Positions 1-8,431 are shown, counted from the stretch's first letter. The stretch: DNA of 64,000 nucleotides from Ensifer sp. USDA 6670 (GCA_000421085.1 ATWE01000008.1:1-64000); one strand, 5' to 3'. A program made the numbers and translations. The notes: generated by a model not told the origin, from the letters alone.

Positions 1-136
1 GTGGAAGGACTAAGCCGCTCGCGCGGCAATGGCGCTTGTGGCTGGCGGTGCGTTTCCTGATCGACGGCGGTTCTTTGTGTCTCGGGCTCCTGGCCCGACC
101 ATTGAGGCTTCTCAATCTGATCGACAGGAGGTTCCG

Positions 137-1024
137 ATGACAGAGGAGAAGACCACCCCGCTGCGTGAGCGGATGATCGAGGACATGCGCATCCGCGGGA
201 TGGGCGACAAGGCGCAGAAAGGCCATATCCGGGCGATCAAGGATTTCGCGGCCTTTCTCGGGCGCTCCCCCGACACGGCGACGCCGGAGGAGTTGCGGGC
301 CTATCAGCTACACATGACCAATGCCGGGGTAACGCCCTCCTCATTCAATGCCCGGATCATCGCGCTCAGGTTCTTTTTCGGGATCACCTGCGGGCGCGAC
401 GAGATGAAGCGGTACATGCAGTTCCAGCGCAAGCCGCAGAGGCTGCCGGTCGTCTTGAGCGTCGAGGAGGTCGCCGATCTGCTGGCCGCCGCTCCGGGGC
501 CCGGCCTGAAGTATCGTGCGGCGCTCAGCATCAGCTATGGCGCCGGGCTGCGGGCCTCGGAGGTCTGCCACCTCAAGGTCACTGACATCGACAGCGAGCG
601 CATGTTGATCCACGTCGAGGAAGGCAAGGGCGGCAAGGATCGCAAGGCCATGCTGTCGCCGGGCTTGCTGGATCTGCTGCGCGATTACTGGCGGGAGACG
701 CGTCCGCGGGGATGGCTGTTTCCCGGCAAGCCGAAGATCAATCCGCTGACGCCGCGCCAGCTCAACCGGGCCTTCACCTCGGCCAAGCACATGGCGGGCA
801 TCGCCAAGCCCGCGACGCTGCACACCTTGCGCCACAGCTTCGCCACGCATCTGCTGGAGGCGAACACCGATGTGCGGGTGATCCAGGTTCTGCTCGGCCA
901 TGCCAAACTGAGCACCACTGCCCGCTACACCCACGTCGCCACAAAGATGATCCGCGACACCATCAGCCCGTTCGAGCGCCTGAAGCAACTGGAGGATCTG
1001 ACCCTGAGGCGCGGGCTGGAGTGA
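137..1024 (+). CDS. Tyrosine recombinase/integrase (IS91-associated)
   Basis: Site-specific recombinase of the phage-integrase family, 295 residues. An N-terminal SAM-like core-binding domain (about residues 8-95) precedes the catalytic domain. The catalytic set is visible: Arg139 in GAGLRASE, a Lys in EGKGGK (near 164), His229 and Arg232 in HTLRH, His255 in LLGH, and the nucleophile Tyr264 in ARYTH. I start at the ATG at 137, with an AGGAGG motif just upstream, rather than at the longer open frame from 29. The last four bases overlap the GTG start of the transposase, so the two are probably translationally coupled. Confidence 0.85.
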   Translation: MTEEKTTPLRERMIEDMRIRGMGDKAQKGHIRAIKDFAAFLGRSPDTATPEELRAYQLHMTNAGVTPSSFNARIIALRFFFGITCGRDEMKRYMQFQRKPQRLPVVLSVEEVADLLAAAPGPGLKYRAALSISYGAGLRASEVCHLKVTDIDSERMLIHVEEGKGGKDRKAMLSPGLLDLLRDYWRETRPRGWLFPGKPKINPLTPRQLNRAFTSAKHMAGIAKPATLHTLRHSFATHLLEANTDVRVIQVLLGHAKLSTTARYTHVATKMIRDTISPFERLKQLEDLTLRRGLE

Positions 1025-2232
1025 AGCGTCCGCCGGGGGTGTCCCGGCAAAAGCTGGAGATTGCTGACATCTTCCAGGCCCATGGTCCTGCGTGGCGGCG
1101 AGCCAATGCCGGGCATGTCAGCCTGAACCAGCTCAAGGTCATGGCGGCGATCGAAGCCTGCCGAACCGAGGCGCTCGGCGGGCATGTGGCGGCTTGCACC
1201 AAGTGCGGGCATAACCACATCGCCTATAATTCCTGCAAGAACCGGCACTGCCCGAAGTGCCAGGGACCCGCGGCGCGGGACTGGATGGCCGCCCGTTCTG
1301 CGGATTTGCTGCCGGTCGAATATTTCCACGTGGTCTTCACCCTGCCGGCCGAGATCGCGCAGATCGCCTACTGGAACAAGAAGGCGCTCTATGACCTGCT
1401 GTTTCGGGCATCGGCGGAGACGTTGAGCACGATCGCCGCCGATCCCCGCCACCTTGGTGCACAGATCGGCATGACCAGCGTGCTTCACACCTGGGGATCG
1501 GCGCTGACCCATCACCCGCATGTGCACATCATCGTGCCCGGCGGTGGGCTGTCGCCGGATGGCACGCGGTGGATCGGCTGCCGCCTCGGGTTCTTCCTGC
1601 CCGTGCGGGTTCTATCCCGAGTGTTCCGGCGGTTGTTTATCGCAGGGCTGCTGGCACTCCATTGCGCTGGCGATCTGATGTTCTACGGTGATCTGGCAGC
1701 GCTCGCAGAGGCTGACGCCTTCGCCGCCTGGCTGGCACCGCTGCGCAAATCCGAATGGGTGGTCTACGCCAAGCCCCCGTTCGGCGGCCCCGAGGCCGTG
1801 CTGGCCTATCTCAGCCGCTATACGCACCGCGTCGCCATTTCCAACAGCCGTCTGATCAGCGCCGATGCCGAGACGGTCACCTTTCGCTGGAAGGACTACC
1901 GGATCAAGAACGGCGACCGTCAGAAGGTCATGCGACTGGCCACCGACGAGTTCATCCGCCGCTTCCTGCTCCATGTCCTGCCCGACGGTTTCCACCGCAT
2001 CCGCCATTACGGTCTTCTGGCCAGTGCGGGCCGCAACGCCAATGTCACAAAGATCCGCGCTCTGCTCGGAGCGGAAACGGCCAAACGAGATGATCCGCCA
2101 AGCGCTGAGAGCATCCCGCTCACTCTGAGGGAGCCATGCCCCGACTGCGGCGGCCCGATGCGCATCATCGAGATCTTCCGACGCGGCCAGACCCCCAGAT
2201 CCCGTGCGCCACCGAGGAAGCAGGCAGCATGA
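1021..2232 (+). CDS. IS91-family transposase (Y2 HUH type)
   Basis: Transposase of 403 residues, close to full length for the family. An N-terminal zinc-binding region has Cys59, Cys62, Cys72, Cys77 and Cys80 (the end reads NRHCPKC). The HUH metal-binding motif is HPHVH at residues 165-169, and the two candidate tyrosine nucleophiles are Tyr263 and Tyr267 in YLSRY. The protein would nick and rejoin single-stranded DNA in rolling-circle transposition. The open frame reaches upstream to 712, but that part is a shadow of the recombinase gene; the GTG at 1021 overlaps the recombinase stop (GTGA), so I start there. No frameshift or internal stop is seen. Confidence 0.85.
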   Translation: MKRPPGVSRQKLEIADIFQAHGPAWRRANAGHVSLNQLKVMAAIEACRTEALGGHVAACTKCGHNHIAYNSCKNRHCPKCQGPAARDWMAARSADLLPVEYFHVVFTLPAEIAQIAYWNKKALYDLLFRASAETLSTIAADPRHLGAQIGMTSVLHTWGSALTHHPHVHIIVPGGGLSPDGTRWIGCRLGFFLPVRVLSRVFRRLFIAGLLALHCAGDLMFYGDLAALAEADAFAAWLAPLRKSEWVVYAKPPFGGPEAVLAYLSRYTHRVAISNSRLISADAETVTFRWKDYRIKNGDRQKVMRLATDEFIRRFLLHVLPDGFHRIRHYGLLASAGRNANVTKIRALLGAETAKRDDPPSAESIPLTLREPCPDCGGPMRIIEIFRRGQTPRSRAPPRKQAA

Positions 2233-2660
2233 CAAGGTGCCCGTCACATTGGCCAAAGCCGACCCGGAAACACTCTGCGTTCCGAGATCGCATCGCTTTG
2301 CGCCCAATAACCCTGAGCACCGCAAAATCGTCGAAAGCGATAGAAACGAGACCGTCAGATCTGCTTCCGATCATGTCAATCCCACGCCCTCAGGCCGGCC
2401 GTTTTGCCTCTGCCGCCAGCGCCGAAGTCCACAACAGACGTCCGCGGCATCGCGCTTTCCCCATAGGTCCCACCCAGCCTACGCGGCTTCCTCCTTCCAA
2501 GGTTTGTCAACGCGGGCCGCCAACACCAGCGGCAAATGTCGCGCTGCGGCCCGCATCGAAAAACCTTCAGTAATCCGGTCATTCGCACTGTTCTAAACGA
2601 ACGACAGCTTTTGGGCCATGGGCGGCCGTTTGCCGATCCAAACGCTGGCCTCGCTCATCA
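2233..2660. other. Non-coding gap after the IS91-type element
   Basis: This stretch lies between the transposase and the end of the convergent ferredoxin reductase gene. Short open frames here have no recognisable protein features. It must contain the right end of the insertion element, which I cannot place, and it contains the palindromic repeat listed separately. Confidence 0.5.
2499..2567. repeat. RIME-like intergenic palindrome, copy 1
   Basis: Inverted repeat with a perfect 9-base inner arm (GCGGGCCGC at 2512-2520 against 2546-2554) and an imperfect outer arm (AAGGTTTGTCAAC at 2499-2511 against AACCTT-ending sequence at 2555-2567). The outer arm and its flank, including TCCGGTCATT, match the palindrome near 12262-12340. 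The form recalls the intergenic mosaic elements (RIME) of rhizobia. I recognise the type only from structure and context. Confidence 0.55.
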
Positions 2661-3884
2661 TTAACCCAGCGAGGCGAGCAGCGACTTGAGTTTCACATCG
2701 CTCGCCGTGAGAGCAGCGGAAGCCGGACGCGCTCGCGCCGCGATCAGCATCTCGGCTACGCGGATCTCCCGTGCGACCGTGTTGCCAAGACCGACGCCAC
2801 TGGCGGCCACCAGCCGGCCGTCGACATCGAGATGAAAGAGAATGAAGGCACCGTTGCTGAGATCACGTTTCAGATGGGTTACGGCGCTGTCCGCGAGCCC
2901 TGTGACCTGAAGGGTCAGCTCGTATTGCTCCGACCAGAACCAGGGTACCGAGGACACGATCTCATCTGCGCCCATCATATTTGCCGCCGCGATCTCTCCC
3001 TGCTCCTGGGCATTGCGCCACGACTCGAGGCGAATGCGTCTACCGCCATACGGGAACGAGCAGCAGTCTCCTGCGGCAAAGATTTCCGTCGCAGAGGTGC
3101 GTAGATGGCTGTCCACCGCGATGCCGTTGTCGACGGCAAGCCCTGCCTTTGCTGCCAAATCGACATTGGGCTGGGCTCCTATGCCGACCACCACAAGATC
3201 GGCTTCAACGATCTCGCCAGCGGTCAATTGCACCGAGGCCTTGTTGTCGCGCTCAGTGATTGCCTCGATAGAGACGCCGCAGCGGATGACCACGCCCTCG
3301 GAGCGATGACGGGCGGTGACCAGATCCGCGATTTCCGTCGGGACACCGCGTTTCAGGACTCGCTCGAGCCCCTCGATCACGGTGACCTCTGCCCCAAGCT
3401 GTCTTGCTGTTGCCGCAACCTCAAGACCAATAAAGCCGCCTCCAACGATAACGATGTGGCTGCCAGGCTTCAGGACCCTCCTTAACGTCATCGCATCCCG
3501 GTGGGTTCGCAGCGAACGGATCCTCGCGCTGTTCTCGGATGTACCGGGGAAGGAGCGCGCGCTTGCGCCGGTCGCAAGAAGAAGCTTGTCGTAGGAAAGT
3601 CGCGAGCCGTCCGAGAGCTTGACGTTCCTGGCCGTCGCCTCAAGCTCAAGCGCGGTCACGCCGGTCAGCAATCGAATGTCCTGCTCGGAGTACTGCTCGA
3701 ACCTCGCTATGAATTTCGGCTCAGCCCCGTCTGCAAGGCCGGCTTTAGAGAGTGGCGGCCGTTCGTAAGGGGTCACCGGCTCGGCTCCGATAAGTGTGAC
3801 CTCGCCTTCAAATCCCTTTTCCCGGAGGGCAAAGGCGGCGCGGACGCCACACTCGCCGGCTCCGATGATCACGAAGTGCTTCAT
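2661..3884 (-). CDS. FAD-dependent ferredoxin reductase (MocF-like)
   Basis: A 407-residue pyridine-nucleotide-disulfide-type oxidoreductase of the ferredoxin/rubredoxin reductase class. The N-terminal FAD dinucleotide fold is at residues 4-13 (VIIGAGECG), the NAD(P)H-binding fold is VIVGGGFIG near 145, and the second FAD contact is AAGDC near 275. It would pass electrons from NAD(P)H to the Rieske ferredoxin encoded upstream, and on to the desaturase-type oxygenase. I start at the ATG at 3884, where GGAG sits about 8 bases upstream, rather than at 3908. It is the last gene of a four-gene minus-strand operon. In Rhizobium leguminosarum, mocD, mocE and mocF encode an oxygenase, ferredoxin and reductase of rhizopine catabolism; matching this gene to mocF is inference from order and family. 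Confidence 0.8.
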   Translation of the reverse strand: MKHFVIIGAGECGVRAAFALREKGFEGEVTLIGAEPVTPYERPPLSKAGLADGAEPKFIARFEQYSEQDIRLLTGVTALELEATARNVKLSDGSRLSYDKLLLATGASARSFPGTSENSARIRSLRTHRDAMTLRRVLKPGSHIVIVGGGFIGLEVAATARQLGAEVTVIEGLERVLKRGVPTEIADLVTARHRSEGVVIRCGVSIEAITERDNKASVQLTAGEIVEADLVVVGIGAQPNVDLAAKAGLAVDNGIAVDSHLRTSATEIFAAGDCCSFPYGGRRIRLESWRNAQEQGEIAAANMMGADEIVSSVPWFWSEQYELTLQVTGLADSAVTHLKRDLSNGAFILFHLDVDGRLVAASGVGLGNTVAREIRVAEMLIAARARPASAALTASDVKLKSLLASLG

Positions 3885-3932
3885 TCGCTCGCTCCGTCTG
3901 AGGTACAAGATGCCTGCCCTATGTGCTACGGC

Positions 3933-4730
3933 TCAAGGAGACTTGGTTTTCCACTTGTCCTGCCGACGCAAAATACGCTGCCAGAGCGGCTCCAAGTGCT
4001 CCATCGCTATGAACCCTGGCTCTTCAGCGGGCATGGCGAAGCCGTTCACAGCCGAGCCGATTGCGTCCAAGGAAGCCTTCAGGATTGCGCGCCCTTCTTC
4101 GGCACTCGCTTCCAGCACATCCGGGTTCTGGGCAAAGCGCCAGAGCGGATCGCTCTCGACGCGGTGCGCGCGGTCAAGAGAGACTAGATCTGGTCGGATT
4201 GCCAGCAGTTGAGAGAGCTCATAGCGTCCGGCATGGTCGCCGGTGAACTCGCCGGCAACCAGTTCGGGATCTGTGCGGACGAAATGCTGGATCGGAAACT
4301 CACTTGCAAAGGCTTCAGCGACCATGCGTAGGTCTTCCTGGCTTCCGTGGTGTCCGCTGATGACGACGGCCGCCCTGAAGCCGGCGTTCCGGAAGGCGCG
4401 GAACTGATAGAGAAGTGTCTCCAGGACGATGTGAGGCGGCAGCGCGCACAGGCGCGGATTGATATCACCCATCACCTCACGGAGCCACGGGGCATGGTAG
4501 CCGGTTTCATGGGTGTGATAGGCCATCGTTGGGGCGACAATGCCCCCGAACCGCGCGGCCGCCTCATCGCACAGCCAATCCGCCTTGATCGTGTCGAGGC
4601 CGAACGGTGCGACATGGCCATGGGGTTCGCAAAGCCCCATGGGCAAATAGACGACGGGTGCAGCGGCGAGGCGAACGAGGAATTCTTCGGGTTTTAGAAA
4701 TTCCCAGCGAACGTGCTCTTTGAAGATCAC
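3933..4730 (-). CDS. Creatininase-family metal amidohydrolase
   Basis: A 265-residue protein of the creatininase/creatinine amidohydrolase fold. Probable metal ligands occur in GLCEPHGH (Glu35, His37, His39) and in FGLD (Asp46). The family's usual glycine-rich NGHGGN segment is replaced here by SGHHGSQ, and GDHAGRYE corresponds to the later HAGE-type motif. I start at the GTG at 4730 because a strong AGGAGG lies 6 bases upstream and overlaps the stop of the Rieske gene; the longer frame to 4856 would run inside that gene. Members act on cyclic amides or formamides. Its place between MocE-like and MocF-like genes suggests amide or ring hydrolysis in the same pathway; the substrate is unknown. 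Confidence 0.75.
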   Translation of the reverse strand: MIFKEHVRWEFLKPEEFLVRLAAAPVVYLPMGLCEPHGHVAPFGLDTIKADWLCDEAAARFGGIVAPTMAYHTHETGYHAPWLREVMGDINPRLCALPPHIVLETLLYQFRAFRNAGFRAAVVISGHHGSQEDLRMVAEAFASEFPIQHFVRTDPELVAGEFTGDHAGRYELSQLLAIRPDLVSLDRAHRVESDPLWRFAQNPDVLEASAEEGRAILKASLDAIGSAVNGFAMPAEEPGFIAMEHLEPLWQRILRRQDKWKTKSP

Positions 4731-4740
4731 AAGGCACCTC

Positions 4741-5061
4741 CTAACGCTCGAGTGCGATATATACGTCGCCGTCGACGACACGGGTCGCGTAAGTGCGAAG
4801 GTCGACGCAGGCCGGCGACCCCTTCGCCCGCCCGGTCTGGTAGTTGAACCTGCCATTGTGTTTAGGACACTCGATGATGTCCCTCATGACGAGGCCATCA
4901 GCCAGATGAACGCGCTCATGCGTGCACAACCCATCGGTGGCAAAGAACTCGTCCTTGTCGCTTCGGTAGATCGCGTAGGTCGCGCCGTCGAAATCGAAAC
5001 GGATGACGTCCTCCTCATCAATGTCGTCAACACTGCAAGCCTTGATCCATTCCTGTGCCAT
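4741..5061 (-). CDS. Rieske [2Fe-2S] ferredoxin (MocE-like)
   Basis: A 106-residue single-domain Rieske ferredoxin. The cluster ligands are Cys46 and His48 (CTH) and Cys65 and His68 (CPKH). There is no catalytic domain, so it is a small electron carrier. It lies between the desaturase-type gene (22 bases upstream) and the creatininase gene (10 bases downstream), all on the minus strand. Its likely job is to shuttle electrons from the downstream FAD reductase to the membrane di-iron oxygenase, as proposed for MocE in rhizopine catabolism. Assignment to the Rieske family is firm; the pathway is inferred. Confidence 0.85.
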   Translation of the reverse strand: MAQEWIKACSVDDIDEEDVIRFDFDGATYAIYRSDKDEFFATDGLCTHERVHLADGLVMRDIIECPKHNGRFNYQTGRAKGSPACVDLRTYATRVVDGDVYIALER

Positions 5062-5083
5062 GTCTTTCCTCCTCCTAAGAGCT

Positions 5084-6184
5084 TCATTCGGCGGACACAG
5101 CGGCTGGTGCCGGGTCGAACTGGTTCCGGCTTGCGGTTGCCCGTGCCTCGGGGACCTGCCTGACGACGAAGTAGCCGGGGTCGTGCGCTTGCCGCCATAG
5201 TGCCGGCAGCACCTCGCGCATCACTTCAAACAGCCCCTGATAGGTGTGGGGCAGTTGATCTCGAACCATGCGGTGAAGGACGGGAAGATTGTAGTAGGGG
5301 ATCGACGGGTAGATATGGTGCTCGATGTGGTAGTTGAGGTTCGCATAGAGGAACTCGAAGACTGGATTCATCGTGAATGTCCGGGTGTTGAGGCGATGAT
5401 CGTAAGAGTCCTCGGCAAGGCCGGCATGCTGCGTCAGGAAGCCAAAGAAATTGAACGCGTTGGCGTAGAAGCGCGGGCCCCAGATGAACAGCAGCGGGAC
5501 GATCGTTCCAGCCATCACGCACCAGGTTAGAACACCGACGATGCAGGCGAGATAGAGGCGGCTTGACCAGAACATCTTGCGCCACTCGCTGCGCGGCACA
5601 TAGTGCCTGGCATCGGCCGTGACGACGCCGAAGGCATGCTGGATGATGCCCTTGAGCTCGCCTTTTGCCTGCACAAGGAAGAAGAAGTCAGCCGCGATCC
5701 GCAGCAGATCGGCCGGCCGCGTCACCAGAATCTCTGGGTCGAGCCCGACATGAATCGTGTCCGTATGATGTCGCGTGTGCCGCCAGCGCCAGTCGACCGG
5801 CTCCTTTAAGGTCATGAACAGGCAGAGATTGCAGAAGATCGAATTCAGCCAACGCGATCGGAAGGTTGCCCCGTGTCCGAGATCATGAGAGCGGGGATCA
5901 CAGGAGCTGTAGATCGTCCCGTAGATGAAGAACGCCGGGATAGCCAACCACGATTCAAGAGACTGATAAGCGACCCAGCCTGAAGCGCCGAGCAGAACGA
6001 GCCATAACAGGTAATTGGCGAGCGGGCGTGCGTTTTCCCGCTTCATCAGGCGCTTGAGTTCTTTGCGCTTTATGTCGAACTCCCACCAGGTGGCATCCTG
6101 CGTCGGGTCGGCCACGGCAAGATCCGCGTTCGATGTGAAATCACGTGAGATCGCGTATTTTTCCGGCACCTTTTTGAACAGCAT
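5084..6184 (-). CDS. Fatty-acid-desaturase-type di-iron oxygenase (MocD-like)
   Basis: A 366-residue integral membrane di-iron enzyme. The three histidine boxes of the desaturase/hydroxylase family are present: HDLGH at 100-104, HTRHH at 136-140 and HIEHH at 286-290. Hydrophobic segments near 58-75, 80-95 and 212-236 fit inner-membrane insertion. The ATG at 6184 has GGAGGAG six bases upstream, so I prefer it over 6199. With the Rieske ferredoxin and FAD reductase behind it, it forms a three-component oxygenase. MocD of Rhizobium leguminosarum belongs to this class and is proposed to demethylate the rhizopine 3-O-methyl-scyllo-inosamine. A lipid desaturase remains possible, but the dedicated ferredoxin and reductase and the nearby inositol-type binding protein favour the Moc reading. 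Confidence 0.75.
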   Translation of the reverse strand: MLFKKVPEKYAISRDFTSNADLAVADPTQDATWWEFDIKRKELKRLMKRENARPLANYLLWLVLLGASGWVAYQSLESWLAIPAFFIYGTIYSSCDPRSHDLGHGATFRSRWLNSIFCNLCLFMTLKEPVDWRWRHTRHHTDTIHVGLDPEILVTRPADLLRIAADFFFLVQAKGELKGIIQHAFGVVTADARHYVPRSEWRKMFWSSRLYLACIVGVLTWCVMAGTIVPLLFIWGPRFYANAFNFFGFLTQHAGLAEDSYDHRLNTRTFTMNPVFEFLYANLNYHIEHHIYPSIPYYNLPVLHRMVRDQLPHTYQGLFEVMREVLPALWRQAHDPGYFVVRQVPEARATASRNQFDPAPAAVSAE

Positions 6185-6318
6185 TTTTCGCTCCTCCAAC
6201 TTACGAACGTGCCATGAGGATGGAGGCAGATTGCGAAACAGGCAATATTCGTGGTATGGTTCGCGTCATACAGTCTCAAATCAGGCGGGCAGACGTGTCA
6301 AACAGTGTCAGAGCGAAC

Positions 6319-7344
6319 ATGCGTCGAGTGACAATCCCACAGCTTGCCGCCGAAGCTGGCGTGAGCATTTCGACGGTCAACCGCGTTCTTTCCGGGAAAG
6401 TCGATGTGCGGCCCGAAACGGTGCAGCACGTGCTCGCGGTGGCGGAGGCCATAGGGTTCTACGGGGCCGGCACCATCCGCAGCCGGCTCAAAGGCGATCG
6501 CCCCAAGAGACGGCTCGGGCTTATCCTGCAGCAGGAAGGCATGCCGTTTCATCACGAGCTTGGTGAGCGCTTCCGCGCCTGCGCCGACGCTCGCGAGGAC
6601 GTCTACATTCTGGCTCGCGTCGAGCATGTCGAGGATCTCGATCCTTTGACGGTGGCCAGCCGACTGCGAGAACTCGGAAAAGAATGCGATGCCGTGGCAA
6701 TCACCTACGCCGACCATCCTGCCGTCAATCGCGTCATCGATGAACTTACGAGCGATGGGAAGCCAGTGTTTACAGCCGTTTCCGATCTCAGCGCCAATAG
6801 CAGGGCTGGCTATGTCGGACTGGACAATCGCCGGTTCGGCCGGGCAGCCGCATGGTATGCCAGCCGCCTTGAAAACCGCGGCAAGGAAGTTGCGATCCTG
6901 ATGGGCACTCACAGGCATGTTTGCCAGGAGCAGCGGGAGATGGGTTTTCGATCGTATCTGCGCGAACACGCGCCCGAGCTCAAGGTCCTGGAAGCCATCA
7001 CGACCCACGAATCCGATCTGGGCGCTTATGACGCGACCTCGGATCTTCTGCGCCGCCATCCGGATCTCACTGCGCTTTACGTGACGGGAGGCGGCGTCCG
7101 CGGTGCGATACGAGCCCTGAGGGAGCACGAGGGCGGAAAGCTGCCGCATGTCATCAGTTGCGAGCTGAACGACGACACGCGACAGGCGCTTCTCGAGAAT
7201 CTCGTGACCGTCGTGTTGGCCCATCCGATGGAAGAAATGGTCACCAAGCTGATAGACGCGATGGTCGACGCGGTCGATCGGGAAGACCGGACGCGTGCCG
7301 AGATCATCGTGCCCTTCGTCACTGCCACCTCCGAAAGCCTTTAG
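6319..7344 (+). CDS. LacI-family transcriptional regulator
   Basis: A 341-residue LacI/GalR-type regulator. The helix-turn-helix is at the very N-terminus (VTIPQLAAEAGVSISTVNRV), followed by a periplasmic-binding-protein-like sensor domain. It is transcribed away from the oxygenase operon and towards the solute-binding protein gene, so it probably controls both, with an inositol-type sugar as ligand. The start is uncertain: the ATG at 6319 gives the usual short lead before the helix-turn-helix but has only a weak AGAGCGA ribosome site; the same frame extends to 6214. The 130 or so bases to the divergent operon should hold its operator, but I see no clear LacI palindrome there. Confidence 0.8.
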   Translation: MRRVTIPQLAAEAGVSISTVNRVLSGKVDVRPETVQHVLAVAEAIGFYGAGTIRSRLKGDRPKRRLGLILQQEGMPFHHELGERFRACADAREDVYILARVEHVEDLDPLTVASRLRELGKECDAVAITYADHPAVNRVIDELTSDGKPVFTAVSDLSANSRAGYVGLDNRRFGRAAAWYASRLENRGKEVAILMGTHRHVCQEQREMGFRSYLREHAPELKVLEAITTHESDLGAYDATSDLLRRHPDLTALYVTGGGVRGAIRALREHEGGKLPHVISCELNDDTRQALLENLVTVVLAHPMEEMVTKLIDAMVDAVDREDRTRAEIIVPFVTATSESL

Positions 7345-7419
7345 CCCAACCCAGGCCTGACATCATTTGAACCGAACCGAAAAAGTCTGTGACGCCAAAT
7401 GAAACGAAGTAGGTCATGT

Positions 7420-7472
7420 CAATTGCTTTTTGTCAGTATCGGATTTTAGCTCGTGCTGTTGGAAAGCAATTG
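7420..7472. promoter_or_regulatory. Inverted repeat upstream of the solute-binding protein gene
   Basis: Perfect 10-base arms CAATTGCTTT (7420-7429) and AAAGCAATTG (7463-7472) flank 33 bases in the gap between the LacI gene and the binding protein gene. A GC-rich hairpin (GGCAGG/CCTGCC, about 7472-7490) follows just before the ribosome site. The arms could be paired regulator half-sites or a leader structure; no direct evidence for either. Confidence 0.4.
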
Positions 7473-7501
7473 GCAGGCGGGAGGCCTGCCCGGAGGAGTC
7501 A

Positions 7502-8431
7502 ATGTTGAAACTACGTGAAATGGCCTTTGCCGCCACCATGGCGCTAGCAGCAATCTCTTCGCCCGTCGCCGCGCGTGCGGAAACGTTGGGCGTCTCGATG
7601 CCCTATTTCGACGATGTGTGGCTGACGAACCTGCGCGATAACATCCAGAGCAGTGCGGAAAAGGTCGGCTACAAGATCCAGGCGGAAGACGCCCAGGGAG
7701 ACGTCAGCCGGCAGCTTGATCAAGTGAAGAACCTCATCTCGTCCGGCATCGACGGTCTGATCATTTCGCCGGTCGACACGTCGGCCACCCAGCCGATGAC
7801 GGATGCTGCCAAGGCGGCGAACATCCCGATCGTCTACGTCGCCAGAAAACCGGATCAGGAGCTCCCCGAAAACGTCGTCTACGTCGGCTCTGACGAGCGC
7901 ACGTCCGGCGTGATGCAAGCCGAAGAGTTCGCGAAGATGCTTGGCGGCAAGGGGCGAGTGGTCATTCTGCAAGGCGAGCTTGCGGTCAACACCACCGTCG
8001 TGCGGACCGGCGGCGTCGAAAAAGTCCTTGCGAAGTATCCGGACATTACGGTCATTCAGAAGCCCAGCGCCAACTACCAGCGCCAACAGGCCAGCGACAT
8101 CATGACCAACATCCTCAGTTCCGGCGAAGAGGTCGATGGCGTCATCGCCAACAACGACGAGATGGCGATCGGCGCAATCCTGGCAACACAGGCCGCAGGG
8201 ATTGATCCGAAGCCGATCGTGTTTGCCGGTATCGACGGGACCGGTGAAGCGCTTCACCAGATGGCGCAAGGCAATCTGGACATCACGGTTTTCCATAACT
8301 CGACGCAGCAAGGCATCCAAGCCGTCGACGTGATGGCGAAGCTTCTGAAAAAGGAAAAGGTGGAGCCGGTCACCTGGGTGCCGTTCGAACTCGTGACCAA
8401 GGCCAACTCCGCGGAATACGCCAAGAAATAG
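7502..8431 (+). CDS. ABC sugar solute-binding protein (rhizopine/inositol type, MocB-like)
   Basis: A 309-residue periplasmic binding protein of the ribose/inositol class (Peripla_BP_4 type). A Sec signal peptide covers residues 1-26 with probable cleavage after ARA. The mature protein starts ETLGVSMPYF, and the hinge/ligand region includes DGLIISPVD. I start at the ATG at 7502, which has CGGAGGAG upstream. No permease or ATPase follows; the next 3 kb on this strand is empty of transport genes, so it must work with an importer encoded elsewhere. The neighbouring MocDEF-like cluster suggests a rhizopine or inositol ligand. The class is firm, the ligand is inference. Confidence 0.8.
   Translation: MLKLREMAFAATMALAAISSPVAARAETLGVSMPYFDDVWLTNLRDNIQSSAEKVGYKIQAEDAQGDVSRQLDQVKNLISSGIDGLIISPVDTSATQPMTDAAKAANIPIVYVARKPDQELPENVVYVGSDERTSGVMQAEEFAKMLGGKGRVVILQGELAVNTTVVRTGGVEKVLAKYPDITVIQKPSANYQRQQASDIMTNILSSGEEVDGVIANNDEMAIGAILATQAAGIDPKPIVFAGIDGTGEALHQMAQGNLDITVFHNSTQQGIQAVDVMAKLLKKEKVEPVTWVPFELVTKANSAEYAKK

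Larger units (their letters stand above)
137..2232 (+). mobile_element. IS91-type insertion element, coding core (ends not located)
   Basis: Two overlapping genes, a tyrosine recombinase followed by an HUH transposase of the IS91 type, form the core of a mobile element. IS91 relatives in rhizobia often carry such a recombinase ahead of the transposase. These elements move by rolling-circle replication and lack classical terminal inverted repeats and target duplications, so the ends cannot be read from one copy. The left end may lie before the window; the right end lies somewhere after 2232, probably before the palindromic repeat at 2499-2567. Both genes look intact. Confidence 0.75.
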
